Assembly (NCBI RefSeq): GCF_023973145.1
Contig: NZ_CP099546.1
Coordinates: 558,001-622,000, forward strand
Reading direction: 5' to 3'
Length of the DNA: 64,000 nucleotides
Source of the DNA: Natronosalvus vescus
GTDB taxonomy: Archaea > Halobacteriota > Halobacteria > Halobacteriales > Natrialbaceae
Position numbers and translations under genes: made by a program. The notes below the pieces were generated by a model. That model was not told the origin of the DNA. It worked only from the letters and a program-made list of their open reading frames with translations, and did no database searches. This document shows, in pieces, positions 8,220 through 16,587 of the stretch (position 1 is the stretch's first letter; each line of letters begins with the position of its first letter).

Positions 8220-9378
8220 CGGTCTCACCGTCCGTGGTAAATACGTCGATCAGGCGGTCGATAAGCGCCGGTGCGGGAACTATCTCGTCGACACAGCCGG
8301 TTTCGATCGCCTGCTGGGGGATGCCGAACACCGGACTCGTCGCTTCGTCCTGGGCGATCGTGTACCCTCCGGCGCGTTTGATCGCCCGGATGCCGGCCGC
8401 TCCGTCACGACCCATACCGGTCAGCACGACGCCACAGAGCGGGTCGTTCACGCGTGTGGCGGCGGTTTCCATCGTCACGTCGATCGCCGGACGAACGCCG
8501 TGGACGCGGTCGCCATCCTCGAGACGGACGCGGAGCGCTCCGTTGACGTTGTTAACGACCTGCAGGTGTGAGCCACCTTTAGCGATCAGTACCTCGCCGG
8601 CGCGGACGCGGTCGCCGTCACGTGCTTCGGCGACGTCGTAGGCGCTGATCGCATCGAGTCGATCGGCCAGCCGCCTAGTGAAATCGACCGGCATGTGCTG
8701 GACGATCAGTACCTTCGCCCCGAGGTCGACCGGAAGGTGGGTGAGGAGCTGCTCGATGATTCGGGGGCCGCCCGTCGATGCGCCAACGATGACGGTCGGG
8801 TTCTCGAGCACCGTGTCATCGACAAGGGTCGCTGTGTCGATGGTCGGCGTGTCCGCCTGCCGCCGAGACGAAATCGTTTGGACGCCACCGTCGTCGGTTA
8901 CGGTGCTTCCACCGCCTGACGGCGTCACCTGACGGCGCTCGGTCGCGCTCACGGCTGCTGTCGCCCGTGCGAGCGCCAGCGTCGAAATACTCGCTTCCGA
9001 GAGCTCTTCGACCTTCTCGACGACGGCGTCGGTGAGGTGCCCGATGTTCGTTCCGCCCGATCCATCCGGTTTCTGCAACACGTCCAGCGCCCCGCGTTCG
9101 AGGGCGTCGAGGGTGGCTTCGGTACCACGCTCGGTATAGGCGCTCAGCATGAGAATCGGCGTCGGCCGTCGACACATGATGTGCTCGACGGCATCAATCC
9201 CGTTCATGCCTGGCATCTCGACGTCCATCGTGATCACGTCCGGCTCGTTCGCCTCGACGAACGCGATGGCGTCTTCGCCGCTCGAGACGGTCGCGACGTC
9301 GTAGCCGGCATCTGTGAGCGCGTTACCGACGACTGTTCGGATGAACTGCGAGTCGTCGACAACGAGTACGCCCGTCAT
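8212..9378 (-). CDS. cheB: Chemotaxis response regulator / protein-glutamate methylesterase CheB
   Basis: CheB removes receptor methyl groups when phosphorylated by CheA and can deamidate glutamines. The 388-aa product has an N-terminal receiver (acidic pair D8-D9, phospho-acceptor D52 in MDVEMPGMNG). After a linker comes the methylesterase domain with its triad: Ser in VGASTGGPR (~201), His in VQHMP (~228), and Asp in TGMGRDGAAG (~323). The length is normal. Its start overlaps the cheY stop by 4 nt and its end overlaps the cheA start by 8 nt, so the three are one translational unit. Confidence 0.97.
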   Translation of the reverse strand: MTGVLVVDDSQFIRTVVGNALTDAGYDVATVSSGEDAIAFVEANEPDVITMDVEMPGMNGIDAVEHIMCRRPTPILMLSAYTERGTEATLDALERGALDVLQKPDGSGGTNIGHLTDAVVEKVEELSEASISTLALARATAAVSATERRQVTPSGGGSTVTDDGGVQTISSRRQADTPTIDTATLVDDTVLENPTVIVGASTGGPRIIEQLLTHLPVDLGAKVLIVQHMPVDFTRRLADRLDAISAYDVAEARDGDRVRAGEVLIAKGGSHLQVVNNVNGALRVRLEDGDRVHGVRPAIDVTMETAATRVNDPLCGVVLTGMGRDGAAGIRAIKRAGGYTIAQDEATSPVFGIPQQAIETGCVDEIVPAPALIDRLIDVFTTDGETDD

Positions 9379-9737
9379 GCCGCGACGACGTCAGCGAGGG
9401 CTTTCCGTACGCTGGGTTCCTCGAACGGTTTCGTGACGTAGCCGTCCGCACCAGCTTTTACGGCGAGTTTCATCTTCTCTCGTTGCCCAACACTCGTACA
9501 CATGATGACCCGCGATTTGGGGTCGAGTTTCTTGATCGCGGCCGTCGCCTTGATGCCGTTACACTTGGGCATCACGATATCCATCATGACGATGTCGGGA
9601 TTCTGTTCCTTGTACAGTTTGACTGCTTCAGCGCCGTTCGACGCCTCTCCAACGATATGGTAATCCTGCTCGAGAATCTGGCGCAGTAGATTACGCATAA
9701 AATGAGAGTCGTCTACGATGAGCACCCCTGTCGACAT
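9375..9737 (-). CDS. cheY: Chemotaxis response regulator CheY
   Basis: CheY is a stand-alone receiver that carries the signal from CheA to the archaellum switch through the archaeal adaptor CheF. The 120-aa protein has all receiver residues: D9-D10, phospho-acceptor D53 in MMDIVMPKCNG, Thr81/Ser82, and Lys103 in TKPFEE. It is the first gene of the leftward block cheY-cheB-cheA-cheC-cheC-cheD-cheR. A TATA-like box lies 35-45 nt upstream of the ATG, with a 16-bp dyad just beyond it, so the operon seems to have its own promoter separate from cheW. Confidence 0.97.
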   Translation of the reverse strand: MSTGVLIVDDSHFMRNLLRQILEQDYHIVGEASNGAEAVKLYKEQNPDIVMMDIVMPKCNGIKATAAIKKLDPKSRVIMCTSVGQREKMKLAVKAGADGYVTKPFEEPSVRKALADVVAA

Positions 9738-9772
9738 TCAGTTGTACACCAGACTCCGATAGAGATACAACT

Positions 9773-9809
9773 ACCATAAATGCTGTCTCTCGATTATCAC
9801 ACGTGATAA
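9773..9809 (-). promoter_or_regulatory. cheY operon promoter with upstream dyad
   Basis: On the minus strand a TATA-like CATTTATGG lies at 9773-9781. This places transcription start near 9750 and gives a leader of about 14 nt before the cheY ATG (9735-9737). Directly upstream, 9794-9809 is a 16-bp inverted repeat, TTATCAC-AC-GTGATAA, with perfect 7-bp arms. It sits where an activator, or a regulator contacting TFB, would bind. The dyad is certain; the function is inferred. Confidence 0.5.
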
Positions 9810-9885
9810 ACGACGGCTACACGCGGGTTTGCGGGGGTATGCGCACGTTTTCGCGTGAGCACGATCAGGAACTCACTCGCGTTTG

Positions 9886-10656
9886 TTACGCTTCTGAACC
9901 GGACGCTAACAAGAGTCTGGAGACGTCGACGACTCCGGTCGCCTCGACCACGACGGTTCGTCCCCCCTGCTCTTGCCCGTCGTCCAGATCCGATGTGGGC
10001 TCCTCGAGCAGGAACTCGTCGGCGACCACACCGTCTTCGTCGGCCGGTGTGGATGCCGCCCGACTCGTCCCGGCCGCTCCGAACTGGCGTTGACGGGTTC
10101 GTTTTCTCGAGCGGCGGCTCGATCGATCACGCCTCGGCGACGGCTTTCGCTCCCGTTCGTTTTCCTGTTCGATGAGCGCCAGTATGAGCGGGTGTTCGAT
10201 CGCGCCGCCGGCCACCGTCGGGTCGTCGACCGCGTCCGCCTCGAGGACGTTTCGGGCGGGAATCGTGTGGACGCCGAGCACCTCGTCGACGCGGATCGCG
10301 GCCGCCTGCTGATCCGTCGGCCGGTCGAAGACGACGAGTCGCTGGGTCGGCGGCGGTGACCCCTCGACCGGGAAGTGAACTCGAGCGTCGATGACCGCCG
10401 CGATCTCCCCACGCAAGTCGACCAGGCCGTCGACAGCCAGTGGCGAGCGCGGGACGCGCGTCACGTCGGCTTCGTCCGGTGGATCGGTGATGGTCTTTAC
10501 ATCGTCGACCGGGAGAGCCAGGCGGTGGTCACCGATGGCGATGAAGAGAAACCGCTCGAGTTCCTCCTCGTCGGTCTGTGTGTCGTCCGCCGACTCTCGG
10601 TCGCTCGGGTCGTCGATACTGATCCCGAGGAGTCGGTCAGGAATCTCCGGAGGCAT
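9886..10656 (-). CDS. cheW: CheW-type chemotaxis coupling protein with internal insertion
   Basis: CheW couples transducers to CheA. The 256-aa product is longer than the usual 140-170 aa. After an acidic N-tail, residues ~33-160 follow the CheW fold (FLFIAIGDHRLALPV, then DGLVDLRGEIAAVID, then VDEVLGV). The last strand and helix of the domain (VVVEATGVVDVSRLLL) come only after an insertion of about 65 residues. The first half of that insertion is Arg/Lys-rich and the second half is acidic. The insertion is odd for a halophile protein and splits the domain. The gene is oriented like the che operon but lies 148 bp upstream of cheY with its own likely promoter. Confidence 0.9.
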   Translation of the reverse strand: MPPEIPDRLLGISIDDPSDRESADDTQTDEEELERFLFIAIGDHRLALPVDDVKTITDPPDEADVTRVPRSPLAVDGLVDLRGEIAAVIDARVHFPVEGSPPPTQRLVVFDRPTDQQAAAIRVDEVLGVHTIPARNVLEADAVDDPTVAGGAIEHPLILALIEQENERERKPSPRRDRSSRRSRKRTRQRQFGAAGTSRAASTPADEDGVVADEFLLEEPTSDLDDGQEQGGRTVVVEATGVVDVSRLLLASGSEA

Positions 10657-10770
10657 TCTGGTCGACTATCTCAGCCCACCCCTAAAACATTGACTCTGTT
10701 ACAGACGACCAGCCAGTCTGAGCGATCGCTCTTGCTCGAGTGGTGTCCGCACCCGGAAGGCGAAAGGCCC

Positions 10771-10778
10771 TTAAGTAG
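10771..10778 (+). promoter_or_regulatory. TATA-like box of the SRP RNA gene
   Basis: The sequence TTAAGTAG is centred about 24 bp before the inferred 5' end of the 7S RNA (10797), the normal archaeal spacing. Confidence 0.45.
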
Positions 10779-10796
10779 TAACCGTCTATCTCAATT

Positions 10797-11101
10797 CGGA
10801 CTAGGTCGGGCAGTTAGGCCCTGCTCAGAACCCACATTATGGCCTTCAGTGGGGACCAAAGCCCGTGGGCGTCCGGTCTGACCTGCCGGGGCCCCGGGAG
10901 CTAACGTGGAAGCCTCGTCCGTCGGGGACAGCGGTCTACGATGATCGTCCGCAGGGACGTCCCATCGTCGTTAATCGGCGACAATCCATCAGGCGCGGAA
11001 GCGAGCAGTGGATCGCCGGACACCTGTCGCTCGACGGGTCGCGGGGTGGAGGAGGCAACCGGGATTCCCCCGGCAGGAACGCCGGGCAACCGCGGGGTCC
11101 G
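10797..11101 (+). ncRNA. ffs: Signal recognition particle 7S RNA
   Basis: The RNA scaffolds SRP54 and SRP19 for targeting of secretory and membrane proteins. The ends pair: CGGAC at 10797-10801 with GTCCG at 11097-11101 (helix 1). The 5' domain has the archaeal GGTCGGGCAGTTAGGCCCTGC segment. The universal helix 8 is clear at about 10989-11012, with a GGAA tetraloop at 10997-11000 inside GCGC/GC-rich stem bases, preceded by CAGG and followed by AGCAG. These match the SRP54-binding loops. The ~305-nt length is usual for haloarchaea. The exact ends are inferred from pairing and may be off by a few bases. Confidence 0.95.
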
Positions 11102-11227
11102 CATTCATATTCCATACCACTTTAACGCGAGCCACAGCAACCGGTGCTGACTCGAGTGTTCACCGTCGACTTCTGCTGAATATGCCGTGACCGTAACATC
11201 GTTGGTCCTCGAGACCACTGTCGAGCT

Positions 11228-11941
11228 ATGATCAGTCTCGAGCTATCCGTCCGCCAGGGAGACTGCCCGCTGAGCGCCGCGAGTGCGGCTCAGGACGTCG
11301 CATTCGTGACTCCCCACTGGCACTACCGCAGCGACCAGGCCCGCCTCGAGCTGCGGATGCTGGTCGCGGGCGCGAGCCGACGCGATCTCGAGTCTGCCCT
11401 CGAAACCGTTCGCGCCCACGACGCGACGACGGCCTTCGACCTGCTTGCGAAACAGGATGCGACCGCGCGTGTCCGGCTCACGATGGGGACGACTGCCGTG
11501 ATGGGGGCCGTCGTTGCCCACGACGGCTACCTCACCGGCCCGTTTCGCAACGTCGACGGCGTCGAACGCTGGGCGCTCGGCTTCGACACCGAGGCGGCGG
11601 TCGACGGCGCACTGGCAGCCCTCGAGCGAACCGACGATACGTGCGAGCTCCGCTCGAGACGGACGATCACGCCCGAAACCGCCCTCGAGGAGGTACACGC
11701 CGTCGACGCCGGTACTCGGTTGCTCGAGGCCCGGCGAAGCCTGACGCCGACCGAACGGGAGACGGTCACTCGTGCCGTCACGGCTGGCTACTACGACGTG
11801 CCACGGTCGATGACCCTTGGCGACCTGGCTGATACGCTCGAGGTGTCGGATGCGGCCGTCTCGAAGACGCTCCGCCGTGCCGAATCGAAGCTGCTGTCGG
11901 CGTCGCTCGCGGACTCGAGGCCGCCCCAGTGGCGAACGTGA
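11228..11941 (+). CDS. HTH_10 (Bat-type) DNA-binding regulator
   Basis: This 237-aa protein ends in the HTH_10 domain that defines the bacterio-opsin-activator (Bat) family: LTPTERETVTRAVTAGYY at about 175, then SMTLGDLADTLEVSDAAVSKTLRRAESKL. The N-terminal ~160 residues match the Bat-associated region found in short members, with no PAS or GAF domain ahead. It is probably a transcription factor of unknown ligand. It stands alone between the SRP RNA and an EamA transporter. The ATG at 11228 is the only sensible start. Confidence 0.88.
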   Translation: MISLELSVRQGDCPLSAASAAQDVAFVTPHWHYRSDQARLELRMLVAGASRRDLESALETVRAHDATTAFDLLAKQDATARVRLTMGTTAVMGAVVAHDGYLTGPFRNVDGVERWALGFDTEAAVDGALAALERTDDTCELRSRRTITPETALEEVHAVDAGTRLLEARRSLTPTERETVTRAVTAGYYDVPRSMTLGDLADTLEVSDAAVSKTLRRAESKLLSASLADSRPPQWRT

Positions 11942-12302
11942 TGCGGTGGGGTGAGACGGCAAATGAGATCGAGACCGACACCGAGAACGGGAAAGTGACC
12001 GACAACGAGACCGAGACTGAGACCGACAACGGGGACGGGAACGAGAACGTGAAAGAAGACGAGGGGGAGGGAGAGGGCATGAACCGAATCGAATCGACGA
12101 CAGGGATCGGTCGACCCCTGATCCACCCCTACACACTACATACCGAGGGCCCACATGATCGACTCGGACGCGAATCGACGGAGTACCCAGCAGGAACGTG
12201 GATCACCATCGAACCCAGCACCAAACTGAGAACTGACACGCTCGAGCACAGGGTTAAGATCCTAACGAGAGTACCCATGGTGGTTACCAACCGAATGCAA
12301 CC
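11942..12302. other. Intergenic region with hexameric low-complexity tract
   Basis: No credible gene is present. Bases ~11965-12077 are a purine-rich degenerate repeat with a 6-bp period. The rest leads into the EamA gene; a CCTAAC/GGTTAAG stretch near 12250-12270 could belong to its promoter, but no clear TATA box is seen. Confidence 0.55.
11965..12077. repeat. Degenerate hexanucleotide repeat tract 1
   Basis: Successive 6-bp units such as GAGACC, GAGACT, GAGACC, GACAAC, GGGGAC, GGGAAC and GAGAAC follow the pattern G-R-R/N-A-M-C. Any open frame across the tract merely encodes a Glu/Thr/Asp/Asn string. Similar tracts occur at 15586, 15691, 28251 and 51176. Confidence 0.7.
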
Positions 12303-13292
12303 GTGATCCGTCAGCTCCGTCCCGTCCGTTCGCTCGCAGTGTACGTCTTCGCCCTCGCACCTCTCGCCGCCGCTGCGTTCTGGGGCGGCCTCTACGTCGT
12401 GAGCAAGTGGGGGTTCGCCTCGATCCCGCCGGTCACGCTCGCGTTCGCTCGCGTGGCCGTCGGAGCCGCCACACTGCTGGTCGTCGTCCGGTTCGCCTAT
12501 CCCACTCGAGCGTTCTCGAGGTGGGACTGGCTCGGCTTTTTCACCCTCGGTGCGGTCGTCGCCGTCTCCATCGTCACGCAGTTTCTCGGGACGGATCTCA
12601 CGACGGCCAGCCAGGGGTCGCTGATCACGGTCTCGACGCCCGTCTTCACCGTCCTCCTCGGCGTGTTCCTCCTGGGAGAACGCCTCACCCGCCGCGTGGT
12701 GGTCGGCATCGGTCTCGCCACTATCGGCACCCTGCTCGTGCTGTCGGGCCAGTACGACCTCGGGTCGATCACCGGCGGGACGACCACCGGTATTGGCATG
12801 TTGCTCCTCGCGAGCGTCACCTGGGCCGCCTACACCGTCTTCGGCAAACCGCTGATCGAGCGCTACTCCGCGCTCGAGACCGCGACGTACTCGGCGACGG
12901 CGGCGGTGCCGATGCTCGCGCTTCTGGTACCACTCGAGTTGGCGGTGCTCGGTATCTCTCCGGGAGAATTGACGCTGTCCGTCCCGCTCGCGCTCGCGAT
13001 TGCCTACCTCGGCGTGTTCGGCACGGCAGTTGCCTGGTACCTCTGGTACAAGGGGCTTGAGTACGTCGACGCCAGCGTTGTCTCCGTGTTCTTTTTCGTC
13101 CAGCCGGTCGTCGGCGGGCTGCTCGGGGCGACGTTTCTCGGCGAATCGCTCGGCCCGCTGTTTCTTCTCGGCGGCCTCGTGATGGCCGTCGGGGTGTTCC
13201 TGATTGCCTCTACGGAATCAGCGTCGACATTGACGGCGGAAGCAGACGGTGACGATCCAGGCGCGTCGTCGGCGGTTGGAATGTCCGATTGA
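12303..13292 (+). CDS. EamA-family (DMT superfamily) transporter
   Basis: This is a 329-aa inner-membrane protein with about ten hydrophobic segments arranged as two EamA repeats. Each repeat starts with a WGGLYVVSKWG-like or WAAYTVFGKPL-like helix and ends with a helix of the FLGE(R/S)L type. Such carriers usually export or import small metabolites, and the substrate cannot be predicted. The last ~25 residues are a hydrophilic acidic tail. The GTG at 12303 is the earliest start without overlap; an internal start would cost part of helix 1. It is followed by tRNA-Leu on the same strand. Confidence 0.9.
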   Translation: MIRQLRPVRSLAVYVFALAPLAAAAFWGGLYVVSKWGFASIPPVTLAFARVAVGAATLLVVVRFAYPTRAFSRWDWLGFFTLGAVVAVSIVTQFLGTDLTTASQGSLITVSTPVFTVLLGVFLLGERLTRRVVVGIGLATIGTLLVLSGQYDLGSITGGTTTGIGMLLLASVTWAAYTVFGKPLIERYSALETATYSATAAVPMLALLVPLELAVLGISPGELTLSVPLALAIAYLGVFGTAVAWYLWYKGLEYVDASVVSVFFFVQPVVGGLLGATFLGESLGPLFLLGGLVMAVGVFLIASTESASTLTAEADGDDPGASSAVGMSD

Positions 13293-13357
13293 CCATCGTT
13301 CGAGGCGACACCGAAACGCACAACCTTCCCCGGTGGTAACTCTCGAGTGCCTTCTTT

Positions 13358-13441
13358 GCGAGGGTAGCCAAGCAGGCCAACGGCGGTGGGCTTAAGACCC
13401 GCTCTCGTAGGAGTCCGAGGGTTCAAATCCCTTCCCTCGCA
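13358..13441 (+). tRNA. tRNA-Leu (anticodon TAA)
   Basis: An 84-nt cloverleaf. The acceptor stem GCGAGGG pairs with CCCTCGC and the discriminator is A. The anticodon loop CTTAAGA gives TAA. The variable arm is long (CTCGTAGGAG region), as required for Leu, and the T-arm GGTTCAAATCC is standard. The 3' CCA is not encoded and I see no intron. Confidence 0.96.
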
Positions 13442-13514
13442 TGTGCGACGAACGTCGGTGAGCGACGAGTATACCGCACGATCGGGAGCTCTCACGATCC
13501 CTGGCCGCTCGCAA

Positions 13515-15470
13515 CTACTCGAGCGCCGGCAGCGTAAACGAGAACGTCGCTCCCTCGCCGGGTTCGGATTCCACCCAGATACGCCCGCCGTGGCGTTCGA
13601 CGATCCGTTCACACAGGGCGAGCCCGATCCCGGTACCGGCGTGTTCCTCGCGGGTATGGAGCCGCTGGAACACCTCGAAGACGGTCGCTTGATCCTCGGG
13701 TGCGATTCCGATTCCGTCGTCGCGCACCGAAATCTGCCACGTCCGTTCGCGTCGGTCGGCCGTCACGTGAATCCGTGGCGGCTCGTTTCCGCTGTAGGTG
13801 ATTGCGTTCGAAAACAGATTCTGAAATACCTGCCGCAATTGGCCGGAATCGCCCCGAACACGGGGGAGCGACTCGACCGTTACGTCGGCGTTTGACTCCT
13901 CGAGCTGGATGTGCAGATCCTCGAGCACGTCGTCGACGACTGACTCGAGTTCGACCGGTTCGAGCGGGTCGCCCTGCGTATCGACGCGCGAATACTCGAG
14001 GAGTCCATTGATCATATCCCGCATACGATCGGCACCGTCGACGGCAAACCCGAGGAACTCCTCGGCGTCGTCGTCTAACTCGTTGGCGTAGCGATGCTCG
14101 AGCAGCTGGAGATAGCTCGACACCATTCGCAGGGGTTCCTGGAGGTCGTGGGAGGCCGCATAGGCGAACTGCTCGAGTCGGCGATTCGACTCCTCGAGCT
14201 TTCGCTGGCGTTCAGCCTGCTCGGTGATGTCCTGCGCAATCGTCATTCCGGCGAACACCTCGCCGTCGTCGTCGGTGAGCGGCACCACGCGGATAATCCA
14301 CTCACGACGTGCGTACTCGCCCTCGACCGCGCTGGTCTCCCCCTCGAGTGCGTCACGGAACGCCGACTCGAGGTTCCGGCCAATGTCACCCGGCCACACG
14401 TCACGGACGTGTTTTCCCTCGACGTTGCTCGCCGAAAGCGGGAGGTCGTCGAACCCTCGGCCGGCTGCCAGGGTGTATCTGAGCTCGTCGTCGAACATGG
14501 TGACGATCCCGTTGGGAAAGTTCTCGGCGAGCGTCCGGTGGCGTTGCTCGGACTTTTTGAGCTGGCGCTCGCGCCGCTTCCGTTCGGTGATGTCCCGGTC
14601 GGAGACGATGATCGAGACGACTTCGTCGTCGCCGTTGGTAACGGGTCTGAAAACCCCGTTGAGCGTGTATTGCTCCCCGTTTGGACGGGTGAGGTCGGCC
14701 TCGAACTCAACGTACTCACCCGAGGCCGCTCGCGTGGTCCACTCCCTGACGTCACCCCTGACGTCGTCCCCGCTACCCCACCACGGCGTCTCCCAGAACG
14801 GCTCGCCGATCACGTCGTCGAGTTCGGGATCGATGTACTCCATCGCCGTCTGGTTGATGTCCATCACGGTGCCGTCCGGCTCGAGCAGTCCGACGAGGAT
14901 GTTCGGATCCTCGAAAATCGCCTCGAACCGCCGCTCGGTCTGGGCGTTCTCGATCGCTGTCGCGAGGACGTTAGCGACGCTCTGGACGAAGTTGGCGTCG
15001 TTCTCCGTAAACTCCCGTTGGTCGGTCGTGTGGACGCCCAGGACACCCCACGGCTCGTCGACCGAACCGATGATGACGCTGATTCCGCTGACGACGTCGT
15101 GATCGATGAGCAGATCGGGTCCGTAGAATCGGGCTTCCGCCTGCATATCATCGACGACGACTGGCTGCTCGCTGAGCAGTGTATAGCCCGCCTGTGAGTC
15201 CTGGTCGGTCGGTACAGTCGCTGCTCCGACGATCCCATCGTCCCATCCGACGCCGTGTCGAAGGAGGAGCGATTCCGACTGGGGGAGCAACTCGAGCACC
15301 TTCGCGTAATCGGCATCGAGCGTGTCGATGACCGCGACCGTGGCGTCCGCCATCAATCGATCGAGATCGTTCCGTTCGAGTGCTTTCACCCCGAGGTCGG
15401 CGACAACCTCCTGCTGACGAACGTAAGTTGCAACGTCTTCGTCGACGTTGCTTTGGGGGACGGAGGGCAT
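13515..15470 (-). CDS. GAF-PAS-PAS sensor histidine kinase
   Basis: This 651-aa predicted cytoplasmic kinase has a GAF domain at about residues 20-180 and two PAS domains at about 185-300 and 305-425 (DRDITERKRRERQLKKSE at the join). A HisKA domain follows with the phospho-His in YAASHDLQEPLRMVSSYLQ, then a HATPase domain with N-box QVFQNLFSNAITYSG and G-box DDGIGIAPEDQ. There are no membrane segments, so the signal is probably intracellular or redox/light type. No response regulator is adjacent, so the partner is unknown. A TATA-like box on the same strand at 15495-15502 gives an almost leaderless mRNA. The gene faces the tRNA-Leu end. Confidence 0.95.
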   Translation of the reverse strand: MPSVPQSNVDEDVATYVRQQEVVADLGVKALERNDLDRLMADATVAVIDTLDADYAKVLELLPQSESLLLRHGVGWDDGIVGAATVPTDQDSQAGYTLLSEQPVVVDDMQAEARFYGPDLLIDHDVVSGISVIIGSVDEPWGVLGVHTTDQREFTENDANFVQSVANVLATAIENAQTERRFEAIFEDPNILVGLLEPDGTVMDINQTAMEYIDPELDDVIGEPFWETPWWGSGDDVRGDVREWTTRAASGEYVEFEADLTRPNGEQYTLNGVFRPVTNGDDEVVSIIVSDRDITERKRRERQLKKSEQRHRTLAENFPNGIVTMFDDELRYTLAAGRGFDDLPLSASNVEGKHVRDVWPGDIGRNLESAFRDALEGETSAVEGEYARREWIIRVVPLTDDDGEVFAGMTIAQDITEQAERQRKLEESNRRLEQFAYAASHDLQEPLRMVSSYLQLLEHRYANELDDDAEEFLGFAVDGADRMRDMINGLLEYSRVDTQGDPLEPVELESVVDDVLEDLHIQLEESNADVTVESLPRVRGDSGQLRQVFQNLFSNAITYSGNEPPRIHVTADRRERTWQISVRDDGIGIAPEDQATVFEVFQRLHTREEHAGTGIGLALCERIVERHGGRIWVESEPGEGATFSFTLPALE

Positions 15471-15494
15471 TTAATCGCTAGATCGCACAAAACT

Positions 15495-15502
15495 GTATAA
15501 GG
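15495..15502 (-). promoter_or_regulatory. TATA box of the histidine kinase gene
   Basis: CTTATACA on the minus strand lies about 28 bp before the ATG at 15470, so the transcript is expected to be leaderless or nearly so. Confidence 0.55.
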
Positions 15503-15585
15503 GTTCTGCTGGATTTTGACACGCGCGGGATGGCTGCCGTTCCATTCCAGTCGCCGTCTCGAGTCTGCCGGTGTGGGCACAACGC

Positions 15586-15632
15586 TGAATCGGAACCGAA
15601 ACTGAAACTGAAACTGATACCGAAACCGGAAC
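15586..15632. repeat. Degenerate hexanucleotide repeat tract 2
   Basis: Units GGAACC, GAAACT (three times), GATACC, GAAACC and GGAACC run in a 6-bp register in the intergenic DNA between the histidine kinase and the small membrane protein. Confidence 0.75.
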
Positions 15633-15679
15633 CTGCAGGGCGTGGTGTTTCCCGCCCACCGCCGTTCTATCCGCTCGAG

Positions 15680-16030
15680 ATGGTCGGGGCGAACTCGGGT
15701 TCGGGTTCGGGTTCGGATCCAAATCGGAATCCGAATCGAAATTCGGATCCGGACGCGAACGCGGGCCCGAACGCAGACGACAAGCGAGCGAATGCTGCCG
15801 ATTCGACACCACAGGGGTCGCGAATCCGTGCGAACCGGACTGGGGTCGCGGTCACGGTCGTATTCGTCCTTTTCGTAGGAATCCTCCACCTGTTCGATGT
15901 CCTTGGCTCACTCCCGCCAGTTCAGGGGCTGGGAATCGAAGCCCTTCCGCTGTATCTCCTGTTTGGCGTCCTCGCGGTCGTTCTCGTCACCTGGAGCGTC
16001 GTCCGATTTGGCTCGTTTTTCACCCGGTAG
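15680..16030 (+). CDS. Small two-helix membrane protein, function unknown
   Basis: A 116-aa product starting at the ATG at 15680. Residues ~1-45 are a low-complexity Asn/Asp/Pro/Ser string written by the hexanucleotide tract in the DNA (15691-15775). Residues ~52-115 hold two strong hydrophobic helices, GVAVTVVFVLFVGILHLF and LPLYLLFGVLAVVLVTWSVV, separated by a short loop. I do not recognise the family. A start downstream of the tract is possible. The hydrophobic part looks like a real protein, but the ORF could be longer or shorter at its 5' end. Confidence 0.55.
   Translation: MVGANSGSGSGSDPNRNPNRNSDPDANAGPNADDKRANAADSTPQGSRIRANRTGVAVTVVFVLFVGILHLFDVLGSLPPVQGLGIEALPLYLLFGVLAVVLVTWSVVRFGSFFTR
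15691..15775. repeat. Degenerate hexanucleotide repeat tract 3 (within coding frame)
   Basis: Units such as GGGTTC (three times), GGATCC, GAATCC and GGACGC run in a 6-bp register. Because 6 is a multiple of 3, the frame of the small membrane protein stays open and reads out as SG, NPNR and DP dipeptide repeats. Confidence 0.75.
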
Positions 16031-16087
16031 CCTCCGTCACGAACATCCACCAACGGTCGTCGCTCGAGCGCCCGTCCACGGGAGTCG

Positions 16088-16564
16088 TCACCTCGGATTG
16101 TCGTCCCCGAGTGCTGCGATCGTCCTGGGTTTCCGGCTTCGAATAATGACGACGTCGTAGGCATCGTCCGTCGCGACACCACGGCCGACGCTGCTGACCG
16201 ACGCCACCAGGCGTCCCGCGTTTTCGCTCCCGATAAACACCAGTGTCGCCTCGAGGGTCTTGGCGAGTTTCCGAACGCGCTGGGCGATCGTCCCCGTTGG
16301 TGCGTAGCGATCGACGACCTCGTAGCGGAACTCGGTGGCTGGACACAGCGCCGTCACCGACTCCCGGAGGTGGGTGATGATCGTCTCGAGATCGAACGAT
16401 TCGTCCGTTCCGATCCACGACCGATCCCTGGCGTAGTCGGCGTTGTTCCGTGGAATTACGCTGAATGCGATGACGGGTTCCTCGAGGACGGTTCCGAACT
16501 GACTCGCCCGGACGAGTGCGGCTTCGGAAAGCGGCGAGCCATCGAATGGAACGAGCAGGGTCAT
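16088..16564 (-). CDS. Universal stress protein (UspA family)
   Basis: This 158-aa single-domain Usp starts at the ATG at 16562-16564 (MTLLVPFDGSPLSEAAL). An upstream in-frame extension exists but crosses a tandem repeat and lacks family similarity. The C-terminal nucleotide-binding part is divergent: where many members have G-x2-G-x9-G-S, this one has IGSENAGRLVASVSSVGRG, so ATP binding is uncertain. It probably responds to stress, with unknown partners. The promoter region on the same strand has a TATA box and a dyad (16588-16615). Confidence 0.85.
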   Translation of the reverse strand: MTLLVPFDGSPLSEAALVRASQFGTVLEEPVIAFSVIPRNNADYARDRSWIGTDESFDLETIITHLRESVTALCPATEFRYEVVDRYAPTGTIAQRVRKLAKTLEATLVFIGSENAGRLVASVSSVGRGVATDDAYDVVIIRSRKPRTIAALGDDNPR

Positions 16565-16587
16565 AGTCGACGGTTGCTCTCGGCACA

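Noticed and set aside
11929-12306. 125-codon open frame after the HTH_10 gene
   Set aside because: Its first half is the hexanucleotide tract read as Glu/Thr/Asn repeats, and it overlaps the ends of both neighbouring genes; no conserved feature.
13358-13441. tRNA-Leu as an integration site of a genomic island
   Set aside because: I found no repeated tRNA 3' fragment and no integrase near it.
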